A stretch of 64,000 nt of DNA from CBDCTM01 sp965222005 (GTDB taxonomy: Bacteria; Bacteroidota; Bacteroidia; Chitinophagales; Saprospiraceae): contig OZ244935.1 in the NCBI GenBank assembly GCA_965222005.1, positions 992,001 through 1,056,000 of the forward strand. Reading direction: 5' to 3'. Within the stretch, counting starts at the first letter, position 1; each line of letters opens with the position of its first letter. Under the pieces are notes generated by a model. It did no database searches. It worked only from the letters and a program-made list of their open reading frames with translations, and was not told the DNA's origin. The position numbers and the translations under genes were made by a program. This document shows positions 41,978 to 51,259 of this stretch, in pieces.

Positions 41978-43326
41978 TGCAGGGCGCGCTTGATCTCAGA
42001 AGGGCGGTTGCGGAGCGTTTCTAAAAAATCCCGTACCGCATTGAAGGAAACGGTCGTTTTTTCAAAATAGACTTGTGCGGTCTGGATTTCTTTTTCGGTA
42101 GCCTGCAGGTGATTGAGAATGTTGACCAAATGCATTTTCATATGCCCTTGCTGAATGCCGGTGGTAACCAGCGAACGAATAGCAGCAAAATTTTGGGCCA
42201 ATCCTGTACAGGCTATAATCATCATCAACTCGCGGGCAGAGGGTGTGCCCAGGAGTTCCAATGAGCGCCGGGCCATGGGGTGCAGTTTGGTAAGACCACC
42301 TACCGTACCTACGGCCAACGGCAGCTCGAGCCAAAAGCGAAAAATGCCATCATCAATGCTGCAATGACTCAGGCTACGGTAGTGGCCGCCGCGGGCAGCA
42401 TAAGTATGGCCACAAGCTTCGATGGCCCGAAAATCATTGGCAGTTGCCAGCACTACTGCATCGATGCCATTGAAAATACCCTTGTTGTGGGTAGCGGCGC
42501 GATGTGGATCGATGTGGGCAATTCGTATGGCCTGACAAAAACGGCTGGCAAAAGTGGCTGCGCTCATATCGCCTTTAAAAGTGCCAAGCTCTTCAACCAA
42601 ACATTCTACACTGGCTCGTACCAGGCAATCGGGGGTGTAGTTGGAAAGGATAGCCATGATCACGGTCAGCTCCTGCTCCGGCTGGTCGAAGGAAGGGTGA
42701 GTAGCAGCAAATTGGGTGAGGGTGAGGCCAAACTGCTCGAGTACCGAGTTGATGAAATTGGCCCCCATCGAATCGCAGGTTTCAAAATCAACTTTTAGCT
42801 GATAGTAATGAGGCTCCTGGTCGCTGAAATCGAGCAATTGAATGCCCAGTATCCCGCCCCCTCTCTCTTCCATATTGGCCGTGATGTCGGCAGCTTCGGC
42901 GAGTAGGCGGTCTTTGAGTTCTTCAAAAGCATCAAAAAGTTTGGCAGCTTTGCCAGGCCAGCGAAAGTGTACTTGCCCGACTTTGCGGGTATCTATGATT
43001 TTGGCTTTGAAGCCGCCGCGGCTCATCCAAAACTTGGCAGCGCTGCTGGCAGCAGCCACTACCGAGCTTTCTTCGATGACCATCGGAACGGCGTAAGTTT
43101 TACCGTTGATAATAAAGTTGGGCGCCACGCCATAAGGCAATATGTAGTTGCTGATCGTGTTTTCGCTGAAACCATCGAGTATGCGTTGCTGCTCTTCATT
43201 ATCATGCCAATAGCTCATCAACTCGCGCATCACGTTTTCCGGATCCTTGAAAAAATTTTCCACCAGCCAGCGCAGCTTTCCTCTCTTTGATAATTTGGAA
43301 AATCCCGAGATGGATTTTTTCATCAC
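41974..43326 (-). CDS. Hydroxymethylglutaryl-CoA reductase, class II
   Basis: 450 aa with class II motifs: ENTISNYILPYGVAPNFIING, then VPMVIEESSVVAAAS with the catalytic glutamate, DSMGANFINSV, the lysine segment ATHNKGIFNGIDAVVLATANDF, and GTVGGLTKLHP. Class II enzymes reduce HMG-CoA to mevalonate or work in reverse; with the isomerase gene next door a biosynthetic mevalonate route is likely. The gene overlaps the phosphatase by 4 bp and starts 6 bp after the isomerase stop. Confidence 0.94.
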   Translation of the reverse strand: MMKKSISGFSKLSKRGKLRWLVENFFKDPENVMRELMSYWHDNEEQQRILDGFSENTISNYILPYGVAPNFIINGKTYAVPMVIEESSVVAAASSAAKFWMSRGGFKAKIIDTRKVGQVHFRWPGKAAKLFDAFEELKDRLLAEAADITANMEERGGGILGIQLLDFSDQEPHYYQLKVDFETCDSMGANFINSVLEQFGLTLTQFAATHPSFDQPEQELTVIMAILSNYTPDCLVRASVECLVEELGTFKGDMSAATFASRFCQAIRIAHIDPHRAATHNKGIFNGIDAVVLATANDFRAIEACGHTYAARGGHYRSLSHCSIDDGIFRFWLELPLAVGTVGGLTKLHPMARRSLELLGTPSARELMMIIACTGLAQNFAAIRSLVTTGIQQGHMKMHLVNILNHLQATEKEIQTAQVYFEKTTVSFNAVRDFLETLRNRPSEIKRALQ

Positions 43327-43332
43327 TATTGA

Positions 43333-44376
43333 TTATTTGACACGCAAAAAAGCATTGGCCAGTTCGAGTCCTCTGGTTTGAGCCTCGATGTGCTGCTGTA
43401 GCTCTTCATAATCACCTCTGGCATGATTTAAAAATGCGGAAGCTTGACCATACACAGCAGGAATAGCTAATTTATTAATTAAATAATAACCATCCAAAAA
43501 GTCACTGATCCCGCCACTGATGATCACTTGCTTGCATTGCACAGCAGGCCCCAACTCCTGACACAGCTGGTTGGTCATGCTTACCATTTCCACAGCACTG
43601 TGGCCTAGTAAAGCCAGCCTTTCATAGATTTTTTGCTTGGTGGAATTGCTCCTCAGCAGTTCGACCTTTGAAAAATTAGTGCCGCCATTGGCAGCAAAGT
43701 CGATAGCGACCAGTGGTAGCTGGAGCAAGCTTTTCAAACTTTCCACCCCCATTCCCTGGCCTACTTCTTTGACGATCAGGGGCAGCTCAGTATGTGCCAG
43801 CAACTGTTGAATGGTATCCAGTGGAGGCTTTTCAAAGCGGTCGCCCTCGGGTTGGAGCCATTCCTGCAGAGGGTTGACATGCACAATCAGCCCATCCGCC
43901 TGGAGGCGTTCAACCAGCGCCGTGACCCGGTGCAACTCCTTGTCGGCGGCCAGCCTTTCGAGCTGTGCGATGCCGAGGTTGGCAAAAAGAGGTTGGCTCT
44001 GGCCAATGAGGTGCCGCACATTGAAATCATCCCAATACTCATCACTTTTCAATAAGGCACGACAAGAACCCAGCCCCATACCCAGGCCAAACTCCCCACA
44101 GGCCCGCGCCAGATTGTGGTTGATTGTTCTGGCCAGAGCAGTGCCGCCCGTCATGCTGGATACCCAAAGGGGCGCGTGCATGCTTTTGCCTGCAAAAGAC
44201 AGGCAGCTGAGCGAACCGGAGACAGGATGCGCTGAAAGGAGCGGTTCATATTGAAAGCGATTATCCAATCGCGAAGCTGCGATCTGCGATTGAAATGCCA
44301 GCTCGATATGATCGTGCTTGCGGGCTTCTCCGGCTTTGTCATTTGCTTTGAAGAGATCGTCAGAATGCTTGCTCAT
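43333..44376 (-). CDS. fni: Isopentenyl-diphosphate delta-isomerase, type 2
   Basis: 347 aa from the ATG whose complement ends at 44376; the longer frame adds 13 residues with no family match. FMN-binding TIM barrel: RKHDHIELAFQSQ at the N-terminus, WVSSMTGGTALARTINHNLA, the HVNPLQEWLQPEGDR motif and IDFAANGGTNF. It interconverts IPP and DMAPP using reduced FMN and magnesium. It belongs with the HMG-CoA reductase in the mevalonate pathway. Confidence 0.94.
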   Translation of the reverse strand: MSKHSDDLFKANDKAGEARKHDHIELAFQSQIAASRLDNRFQYEPLLSAHPVSGSLSCLSFAGKSMHAPLWVSSMTGGTALARTINHNLARACGEFGLGMGLGSCRALLKSDEYWDDFNVRHLIGQSQPLFANLGIAQLERLAADKELHRVTALVERLQADGLIVHVNPLQEWLQPEGDRFEKPPLDTIQQLLAHTELPLIVKEVGQGMGVESLKSLLQLPLVAIDFAANGGTNFSKVELLRSNSTKQKIYERLALLGHSAVEMVSMTNQLCQELGPAVQCKQVIISGGISDFLDGYYLINKLAIPAVYGQASAFLNHARGDYEELQQHIEAQTRGLELANAFLRVK

Positions 44377-44583
44377 TTTTAGGCATTGATGATGAAGAGT
44401 ACAAAGGTAGGGCATTCACAGGAGAATTGGCGTGCCGGAGTAATGCGCTTGTGAATTGCTGAAAAGATAGAGCCATGCCGATTCGACAGCCTTTCTGGCT
44501 TCGCCATGTAAATTGCCGAGCGATTTTTGCACTGTAAATCAAGGAGTTACACATTACAACCTCTCTTTTTTTTAAAAAATTGC

Positions 44584-44614
44584 TTGTTTTTTGGAGAAGG
44601 AAAAAGTACCTTTG
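44584..44614 (+). promoter_or_regulatory. Bacteroidota-type promoter of the ribosomal operon
   Basis: TTG at 44584-44586 and TACCTTTG at 44607-44614, 20 bp apart, matching the Bacteroidota pattern TTG/TAnnTTTG. Transcription would start near 44620, giving a leader of about 170 nt before the rplM start. Confidence 0.55.
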
Positions 44615-44619
44615 CATGC

Positions 44620-44791
44620 CGATTTGGAGAAGGGGAAGGGAAAGTGTGGATTTTTGCTTTGAGCTGGTTCTTTGGGTTGGTAAGTTTTTAGAAGTGCAAA
44701 GCAGGTTTTGAAAAGGGTATGTGCAATGCTTTTGCAAAAGTACACAGTCCTTTTACACCTGTTCAGCATTAAAATTAAAAATCATAAAAAG
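44620..44791 (+). promoter_or_regulatory. Long 5' leader of rplM, possible ribosomal-protein autoregulatory RNA
   Basis: About 170 nt of untranslated leader. The arms TTTGCTTT near 44653 and GCAAAGCAGG near 44695 could pair. Ribosomal operons in many bacteria are controlled by leader RNAs that bind their own protein; a leader this long fits that idea but I cannot prove a structure. Confidence 0.35.
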
Positions 44792-45235
44792 GTGGATACT
44801 TTAAGTTACAAAACACAACATCTGAACAAAGATACGGTGGACCGCAAATGGTATATCGTGGATGCCGAACAGCAGGTGGTCGGACGGATATGTTCGAAAA
44901 TTGCTCAAATCTTGCGCGGCAAACACAAGCCCTGCTACTCAACACATGTGGATTGCGGTGATTTTGTCATTGTGATCAATGCGGACAAAGTACGTTTTAC
45001 CGGCAACAAGTGGGAGCAGAAGACTTACCTGACCTTTTCGGGCTACCCTGGCGGGCAGAAGAGCAAAACGGCTGGCGAGCTGTTGGCCAAAAAGCCGTAT
45101 GCTGTAGTTGAAAAGGCCGTAAAGGGCATGCTGCCAAAAACGAAGCTCGGTCGGCAGATGTACAAAAAGCTCTTTGTATATGCCGGCGAGGAGCACCCCC
45201 ACAAAGCTCAGAAGCCTGAAAAGCTTGAGATATAA
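44792..45235 (+). CDS. rplM: 50S ribosomal protein L13
   Basis: 147 aa from a GTG start at 44792. The N-terminus DTLSYKTQHLNKDTVDRKWY matches L13 of Bacteroidota exactly where an ATG is normally found, so the upstream frame from 44708 is leader, not protein. Later motifs are VVGRICSKIAQILRGK, DKVRFTGNKWEQK, GYPGGQK and AVKGMLPKTKLGRQM. It is an early assembly protein of the large subunit. First gene of rplM-rpsI-rpsB-tsf. Confidence 0.96.
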   Translation: MDTLSYKTQHLNKDTVDRKWYIVDAEQQVVGRICSKIAQILRGKHKPCYSTHVDCGDFVIVINADKVRFTGNKWEQKTYLTFSGYPGGQKSKTAGELLAKKPYAVVEKAVKGMLPKTKLGRQMYKKLFVYAGEEHPHKAQKPEKLEI

Positions 45236-45281
45236 TCAACCGCCAAAAGGCACATTTAAATAAAAAACAGATTTCACAAAT

Positions 45282-45668
45282 ATGGAAATGATCAATGCTG
45301 TAGGAAGAAGAAAAGCTGCCGTAGCCCGCGTATATCTGACCAAAGGCGAAGGTAAGATCAACGTCAATGGAAAAGACTTTAAGAATTATTTCCCTCAAAA
45401 ACACATCCAGTATAATCTCACAGAACCCTTTGCTACGGTAGATGCAGAGAACATCTATGACCTGAAGGTGAATGTGGTGGGAGGCGGTTTCAAGAGCCAG
45501 TCGCAAGCCATTCGTATGGCGATTGCCCGCGCTTTGGTGAAGCTGAACGAGGATTTTCGCAAGCCTCTCAAGGAGAAGAAGTTTCTCACCCGTGATGCCC
45601 GCGTGGTGGAGCGCAAAAAGTACGGAAAACCCAAAGCCCGTAAGAGCTTCCAGTTCTCCAAACGTTAA
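45282..45668 (+). CDS. rpsI: 30S ribosomal protein S9
   Basis: 128 aa with the S9 signature GGGFKSQSQAIRMAIARAL and the basic end RDARVVERKKYGKPKARKSFQFSKR, whose C-terminal tail reaches the decoding P site. The N-terminus NAVGRRKAAVARVYL is standard. It follows rplM by 46 bp, the universal L13-S9 pair. Confidence 0.97.
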   Translation: MEMINAVGRRKAAVARVYLTKGEGKINVNGKDFKNYFPQKHIQYNLTEPFATVDAENIYDLKVNVVGGGFKSQSQAIRMAIARALVKLNEDFRKPLKEKKFLTRDARVVERKKYGKPKARKSFQFSKR

Positions 45669-45744
45669 TTATTTATCGAACCCAATTAGGATGCTACGCT
45701 GGCCTGGCCCGGTAGTGTCCTGCTAAAAATAATAAGCCGACAAT

Positions 45745-46500
45745 ATGGAAAAGCCTAGTTATAATGATCTTCTGGATGCCGGTGTACACTTTGGCCACCT
45801 TCGCAAAAAGTGGAACCCCAAAATGCAGCCCTATATATTCATGGAACGCAGAGGCATTCACCTGATCGACCTCAACCGCACCTCCGAAAGCCTCGAACGG
45901 GCAGGAAATATGGCCCGGCAGATTGCCAAATCGGGCAAAAAACTATTATTCGTAGCTACCAAAAAGCAAGCTCGCGATATAGTAGCCAATGCGGCTCGCA
46001 GTGTCGGCATGCCCTTTGTTACCGAGCGCTGGTTGGGAGGTATGATGACCAACTTCTCCACCATCCGCCGGTCGATCAAAAAAATGAACAACATCGACCG
46101 GATGTTGCAGGATGGCTCTTTGAGCAATGTAACAAAGAAGGAGCGGCTGACGTTAACCCGGGAGCGCAACAAGCTGGAAAAAGTGCTGGGGGGTATCGCC
46201 AATTTGAACCGCTTGCCAGCTGCCGTGTTTATCGTGGACATATCCAGAGAGCATATTGCTTTGGCAGAAGCCAGAAAGCTCAACATGAAAACAATTGGCA
46301 TGGTGGATACCAACTCCGACCCCACTACTGTTGATTATCCGATCCCGGCCAATGATGATGCTTCCAAGTCGATTGGTATAATTACCAAATACATCACAGA
46401 AGCAGTAAAAGAAGGGCTCAATGAGCGGAGCAAGCAAAAAGCCGAGCGCGAATCTTCTGCCGCCAGTCAGGAACGTTCAAAAATTGAAAAGAAGGTTTAG
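45745..46500 (+). CDS. rpsB: 30S ribosomal protein S2
   Basis: 251 aa. Family motifs: LLDAGVHFGHLRKKWNPKM, FVATKKQARDIV, ERWLGGMMTNFSTIRRSI and VDTNSDPTTVDYPIPANDDA. It binds the 30S platform with S1 in many species. The C-terminal tail is charged and variable. It lies 76 bp after rpsI and 68 bp before tsf, the usual order. Confidence 0.97.
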   Translation: MEKPSYNDLLDAGVHFGHLRKKWNPKMQPYIFMERRGIHLIDLNRTSESLERAGNMARQIAKSGKKLLFVATKKQARDIVANAARSVGMPFVTERWLGGMMTNFSTIRRSIKKMNNIDRMLQDGSLSNVTKKERLTLTRERNKLEKVLGGIANLNRLPAAVFIVDISREHIALAEARKLNMKTIGMVDTNSDPTTVDYPIPANDDASKSIGIITKYITEAVKEGLNERSKQKAERESSAASQERSKIEKKV

Positions 46501-46568
46501 AGCTTCGTGTGTTTTTGAACAATACTTAGGCATTTTCCTTAAACTAAAATTATAAATACCTATATCAA

Positions 46569-47405
46569 ATGGACGTAGTAAAAATTTCAGCAGCGGATGT
46601 GAAGAAACTGCGCGAGCAAACCGGCGCAGGGATGATGGACTGCAAAAAAGCCCTTACCGAAGCCGAAGGCGACTTCGAAAAGGCGATTGAAATATTGAGA
46701 AAGAAAGGCCAAAAGCTTTCTGCCAAGCGGGCTGACCGCTCCGCTACCGAAGGCGTCGTGATTGCTCAAGTATCAGACGACAAGACCTATGGCGTGGTGA
46801 TCAAATTGAGCTGTGAAACGGATTTTGTTGCCAAAAATGACAGCTTCGTGCAATTGGCTAAAGATTTCGCTCAACTGGCTATTGAGCACAGGCCAGCCAA
46901 CCTGGAAGCCTTACTGGCACTGGATTATAAAGGTATCTCCATTAGCGAAAAGGTGACCGAGCAAATCGGCGTAATCGGCGAAAAACTGGAGCTGGCTGCT
47001 TTTGAAAGCTTCGAAGCACCCATGGTGGCTCCTTATATACATATGGGCTACAAGGCGGGCGTCATCGTTGGCCTCAACAAAGCCGACAGCAACTATTTTG
47101 AGGCTGGCCGCGATGTGGCCATGCAGGTGGCTGCCATGAAGCCGATAGCCGTCAGAAAGGAGGATATTGATCAAACAGTGATCGACAAAGAGATAGAGAT
47201 CGGCAAAGAGCAGGCTCGACGGGAAGGAAAGCCAGAGGCAATACTCGAAAAAATTGCACTGGGGAAGCTCAACAAATTTTTCAAAGAACAAACCCTGCTC
47301 AATCAGGCATTTGTAAAAGATAATAAGCAAACGGTTGCTGCTTATTTGCAAAGCATCGACAGCGAGCTGAGCATCACGGCCTTTAAGCACGTAACTTTAG
47401 GCTAA
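46569..47405 (+). CDS. tsf: Elongation factor Ts
   Basis: 278 aa. The N-terminal UBA-like domain has VKKLREQTGAGMMDCKKAL followed by EGDFEKAIEILRKKG; the core has SCETDFVAKND, the TDFV motif that contacts EF-Tu, and a coiled-coil part around VIDKEIEIGKEQ. It exchanges GDP for GTP on EF-Tu. A strong terminator follows the gene. Confidence 0.97.
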   Translation: MDVVKISAADVKKLREQTGAGMMDCKKALTEAEGDFEKAIEILRKKGQKLSAKRADRSATEGVVIAQVSDDKTYGVVIKLSCETDFVAKNDSFVQLAKDFAQLAIEHRPANLEALLALDYKGISISEKVTEQIGVIGEKLELAAFESFEAPMVAPYIHMGYKAGVIVGLNKADSNYFEAGRDVAMQVAAMKPIAVRKEDIDQTVIDKEIEIGKEQARREGKPEAILEKIALGKLNKFFKEQTLLNQAFVKDNKQTVAAYLQSIDSELSITAFKHVTLG

Positions 47406-47426
47406 TGAATAAACAAAGAAAAGAGA

Positions 47427-47457
47427 AGCGAATTAATTACTAATTCGCTTTTTTTTT
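47427..47457 (+). terminator. Intrinsic terminator after tsf
   Basis: Nine-bp perfect stem AGCGAATTA (47427-47435) and TAATTCGCT (47441-47449) with a 5-nt loop, followed by a run of nine T. It separates the ribosomal operon from pyrH. Confidence 0.9.
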
Positions 47458-47492
47458 GCCCTAACTTCACACTCTGACAATCCATGCAAATA

Positions 47493-48203
47493 ATGACGAA
47501 GTACAAAAGAGTTCTCCTCAAACTTAGCGGCGAATCCCTCATGGGCAGCCAGCAGTTTGGCATTTCATCCGATATGCTCAACCACTATGCCGATCAGATC
47601 AAAGAGCTGATCGACCTGAAAGTAGAAATAGCTATCGTGATTGGTGGTGGCAACATTTTCCGGGGCCTCCAGGCCAAAGCCTCCAACATCGAACGGGTGC
47701 AGGGCGATTATATGGGCATGCTTGCTACTGTAATCAATGGCATGGCTTTGCAGAGTGCGCTGGAGAGCAAAGGCGTATTTACCCGCCTCGTGTCGGCCCT
47801 TAAAATGGAGCAAATTGCCGAGCCTTACATCCGCCGCCGTGCCATCCGGCATCTTGAGAAAGGACGTGTAGTAATATTCAGCGCCGGTACCGGCAGCCCG
47901 TATTTCACCACCGACTCTGCGGCTGCGCTGCGTGCCAATGAGATCAGTGCCGATGTGATCCTCAAAGGCACTCGTGTGGACGGCATCTACTCGGCTGACC
48001 CGGAGAAGGACCCCTCTGCTACCAAGTTTGACCGGATATCCTTTGCCAAAGCCATCAGCATGGGTCTCAGCGTAATGGATATGACAGCCTTTACCCTTTG
48101 CCAGGAAAATAACTTGCCGATTATCGTCTTTGATATCAATAAAAAGGAAAACCTGCGGCGGATCGTTACAGGAGAAGCAATTGGTACCTTGGTGGAGGTG
48201 TAG
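47493..48203 (+). CDS. pyrH: UMP kinase
   Basis: 236 aa from the ATG at 47493 (another ATG three codons upstream at 47484 is possible). Amino-acid-kinase fold: RVLLKLSGESLMG at the start, IGGGNIFRG, the SALKMEQIAEPYIRRRAIRHL segment and SAGTGSPYFTTDSAAALRA, all standard for bacterial hexameric UMP kinase. It phosphorylates UMP to UDP. It has its own transcription unit after the terminator. Confidence 0.96.
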   Translation: MTKYKRVLLKLSGESLMGSQQFGISSDMLNHYADQIKELIDLKVEIAIVIGGGNIFRGLQAKASNIERVQGDYMGMLATVINGMALQSALESKGVFTRLVSALKMEQIAEPYIRRRAIRHLEKGRVVIFSAGTGSPYFTTDSAAALRANEISADVILKGTRVDGIYSADPEKDPSATKFDRISFAKAISMGLSVMDMTAFTLCQENNLPIIVFDINKKENLRRIVTGEAIGTLVEV

Positions 48204-48266
48204 ATTTTACATGCCAGAAACGACAGCCTTCCAAGCGCTGAAAGGCGGCTCACTTCTGTCCCTTTT

Positions 48267-49094
48267 TCACAAGCGATCCAACACCATTTGCTGGTAGCTG
48301 CCATTGGAGCGGAAGCTACCACAATCGCCAGGATTGGATAATCCTTCCAGCACATAACTGATGCGGCCCCCATAGCTGGGGCGCGTTTGGAGCCATTGCA
48401 GCATGCCATCGTCTTGCAGAAGCAGGGGCAATATGCCCATGCGATCCATGACGGAGATATCGCAAATCAGTTCGGCGGTGCGCTCATCAATATGGCGAAC
48501 GCTTTCGGGATCAAACTCCAACTGATCGATCATTTCGGCGATGCTGCCAGGAGTGGTGCCTTGCGGAGCGGGACTGTCATTGGCAATTTTGAAAATGGTA
48601 GTCGTGCTGAATTCATTAATCAGGCGGTCGAGCAGAAATTTATCATTCACCAGGATTGCTTCGAAGCACATGATGTAAAAAAGCTGGTATTCATGCTCCA
48701 GCATTTTCAGCAGGCCGGTAGTAATATAAAAATAGCCGCCCGGTATGGCAAAGGCATTTTGCTCGGCTTTATCCAATACGATCACCCGCCAGGGCCGGTC
48801 ATAATCCCAGCGGTCCTCTGCCGGCGACTGGCGGTCGAGCCGGATGGTGCTCGTAGCCTGATTGTACAATTGCTGCAGATAGGCGTACACGGTAGTGTCG
48901 TAAGGCGGCATATCATGCAGCACGGGATACTGATCTTTGTCGATAGCCATTGAGATAGCCACGCGCTGACCGAGCTGCTCGCGTTGGGCTTTGGTAATAT
49001 CACTGGGCTTGACATCGGGAGCGATGGGAGGTTGGCAGGCCAGACAAAAGAGTACTGCACAGAATGCCCACCAGGCCGGGTGGAGTTTGTTCAT
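48267..49094 (-). CDS. Lipoprotein resembling M48 metallopeptidases but lacking HExxH
   Basis: 275 aa. The signal ends in CLAC with a lipobox-like FCLAC. The central part NAFAIPGGYFYITTGLLKMLEHEYQLF is the M48 core pattern, but where HExxH should follow the sequence reads MCFEAILVND, so both zinc histidines are missing. The later DERTAELICDISVMDRMGI resembles the third-ligand helix, with E and D kept. It is probably a catalytically dead relative that binds rather than cuts. No neighbour suggests a role. Confidence 0.72.
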   Translation of the reverse strand: MNKLHPAWWAFCAVLFCLACQPPIAPDVKPSDITKAQREQLGQRVAISMAIDKDQYPVLHDMPPYDTTVYAYLQQLYNQATSTIRLDRQSPAEDRWDYDRPWRVIVLDKAEQNAFAIPGGYFYITTGLLKMLEHEYQLFYIMCFEAILVNDKFLLDRLINEFSTTTIFKIANDSPAPQGTTPGSIAEMIDQLEFDPESVRHIDERTAELICDISVMDRMGILPLLLQDDGMLQWLQTRPSYGGRISYVLEGLSNPGDCGSFRSNGSYQQMVLDRL

Positions 49095-49396
49095 CCTAAG
49101 GTTTATGTTTTTTGTTTTCGCAAAGCCAGATTTTCATCAGGCTTAATTAAACAATACTGCAAAAATCGCTCCGAAAAAAGTTAATGGCAATTGCTTTAAC
49201 GCTGTTTTGGCCACAGGGAAAATAAAAACTGGTATTTATCGCTTGAAAGCGGGTTTGGCAAGAACAGCCTGAAGGATAAAATCCAAATCGAGTTTCCGTT
49301 GCAGTCATAAAACGCTACGACAGGGTGTATGTAGGATGCTATGCTCCTGTCAGGAGCATAGCCCAACATAAACCCGCCGCCGCCAGCACCACAAAT
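49095..49396. other. Gene-free stretch with a perfect 12-bp palindrome
   Basis: 302 bp between two minus-strand genes. It contains GCTATGCTCCTG and CAGGAGCATAGC around a single T at 49338-49362. This lies 35 bp after the end of the acyl-CoA synthetase gene on the minus strand and could act as a transcription stop, though no T run follows. The remaining bases should hold the promoter of the M48-like gene. No gene was seen. Confidence 0.5.
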
Positions 49397-51220
49397 TTAC
49401 CTTCCGTAAATTTCCTCAATTTCCTTGCAAAACTTTTCCAGGATTACCCGCCGCTTCAACTTGAGGGTAGGTGTGAGTTCAGCTTCGGTGCCATCCGTGC
49501 GGCTGGGCTCCCAGCTTTGGGCTAGCAGGCGGAATTGCTTGATCTGCTCAATATGGCTGAATTGGGGGTTGTAGCTGTCGATGAGTTGCTGATAGCACTC
49601 TTGCACCCTGGGTTCTTTGATAGCTGTATTGAGGTCCTTCCAGGGCACTTTGTGTTGCCGGCACCAGTTGCGCAACGCATCCACTGCTGGCACGATGAGG
49701 GCTGACACAAATTTTTGCCGGTCGCCGACCACCATCACCTGTTCGATTAAAAAATCTTCTTTGAATTTATTTTCGATGGGTGCCGGAGCAACGTATTTGC
49801 CGCCCGATGTTTTGAGCAGCTCTTTCTTTCGGTCGGTGATTTTCAAAAATTTCCGGCCATCCGGTCCGTCCACCAATTTGCCTACATCTCCTGTGCAAAA
49901 CCACTGCTGGCTATCGATCTGCTTCATTACCTCCGCCGTTTTTTCGGGCTTGTTGTAATAACCCATCATAATGTTGGGTCCGCTGGCCAGTATTTCTCCT
50001 TCGCCGGGGCGGTAGTCGCCTCCGCTTTCGTCGATCCTGATCTCGACCCCCGGCAGGGGCGCTCCTACGGTGCCTAGCAGGGCACTTTGAGTATTGTATT
50101 CATTGGCAGTGAGGCCGGGCGAAGTTTCCGTCAGGCCATAGGCTTCGCGAATCGGGATGCCGGCGGCAGAAAAGACCTGGGCAATTTTGACAGGGCAGGG
50201 CGCGGCGCCTGTCAGTATGCCTCTAATGTTGCCACCGAGCGCTGCGCGCCACTTGCTAAAGATCAGCTTGTCGGCGATGTCGCGTTTGATGGCTGCCAGC
50301 CCGGAGTACGATTTGTGGTATTCAAAATCATCAGTCATACTGAGCGCCCAAAAGAAGAGGGTCTTTTTGAAGCCGGATAATTGTATGCCTTTGTTGTAAA
50401 TTTTTTCATATACCTTCTCCAATAATCGGGGAACGGTAGTAAAAAAGTGAGGCCGGATTACCTGCAAATCTCCCGTTTCGCCACCCAAATTATCTGTACC
50501 GGTGAATACTACATTCACGCCATTGTAGATGTAGCTGTACGAGGCGGTGCGTTCGAAGATGTGGCAGAGCGGCAAAAAGCTGAGTACGACATCACCGCGC
50601 CGGACAGGCAGGATTTCCTGTACGGAGAAGACATTGCTGATGATATTATTGTGCGAAAGCATCACTCCTTTGGGATGGCCGGTGGTGCCGGAGGTATAGA
50701 TAAGCGTAGCCAAATCATCGGGGTTGATGGCTTCCCGCATAGCCCCAATACGCTCAGAGTCACCTTCGGCAAAGAGAGATTTCCAATGGGACAGGCCGGG
50801 CTTTTCATCGAAGCTAAAGATAGCTTTCAGTGAAGGTACGTTGGCTTTTGCCCGGGCTACCTTGTCGTACAAATCACCGCTGCCCACAAAGCAGTATTTT
50901 ATGCCAGCATCATTGAAAATGTACTCGTACTCACCAGAACTAATGGTAGGATAAACCGGTACATTGATGATGCCAAGCTGCTGCAGTGCAATGTCGAGAA
51001 TGACCCATTCCGGGCGGTTTTTATAAACCACTACGGCCACTTTGTCAGCGGGCTTCAAACCCAGCTCCAGCAGGCCAAAACTTAGCTGCCGGGCTGTGGC
51101 AATGATTTCTTCTGTACTGAGATATACCCAGTCGCTGGCGGGCTTGTAGCCGAGGGCGCGTTGCTGCGGATGGTGCTTTTGCTGGTAGTAAATAAAATCG
51201 GAAAGGCTGCGTATTTCCAT
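49397..51220 (-). CDS. Long-chain fatty acid-CoA ligase, paralogue 1
   Basis: 607 aa AMP-forming ligase. The ATP-binding motif is YTSGTTGHPKGVMLSH; later come EAYGLTETSPGLTAN and the C-terminal hinge LKITDRKKELLKTSGGKYV. The N-terminus YQQKHHPQQRALGY is typical of Bacteroidota FadD-like enzymes. It activates fatty acids with CoA for degradation or lipid synthesis, attached to the inner membrane face. It lies downstream of a second paralogue with a short palindromic element between them. Confidence 0.94.
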   Translation of the reverse strand: MEIRSLSDFIYYQQKHHPQQRALGYKPASDWVYLSTEEIIATARQLSFGLLELGLKPADKVAVVVYKNRPEWVILDIALQQLGIINVPVYPTISSGEYEYIFNDAGIKYCFVGSGDLYDKVARAKANVPSLKAIFSFDEKPGLSHWKSLFAEGDSERIGAMREAINPDDLATLIYTSGTTGHPKGVMLSHNNIISNVFSVQEILPVRRGDVVLSFLPLCHIFERTASYSYIYNGVNVVFTGTDNLGGETGDLQVIRPHFFTTVPRLLEKVYEKIYNKGIQLSGFKKTLFFWALSMTDDFEYHKSYSGLAAIKRDIADKLIFSKWRAALGGNIRGILTGAAPCPVKIAQVFSAAGIPIREAYGLTETSPGLTANEYNTQSALLGTVGAPLPGVEIRIDESGGDYRPGEGEILASGPNIMMGYYNKPEKTAEVMKQIDSQQWFCTGDVGKLVDGPDGRKFLKITDRKKELLKTSGGKYVAPAPIENKFKEDFLIEQVMVVGDRQKFVSALIVPAVDALRNWCRQHKVPWKDLNTAIKEPRVQECYQQLIDSYNPQFSHIEQIKQFRLLAQSWEPSRTDGTEAELTPTLKLKRRVILEKFCKEIEEIYGR

Positions 51221-51259
51221 AATGATGCAAGAGTTGTAAGAAACGAATATCGGTATTTT

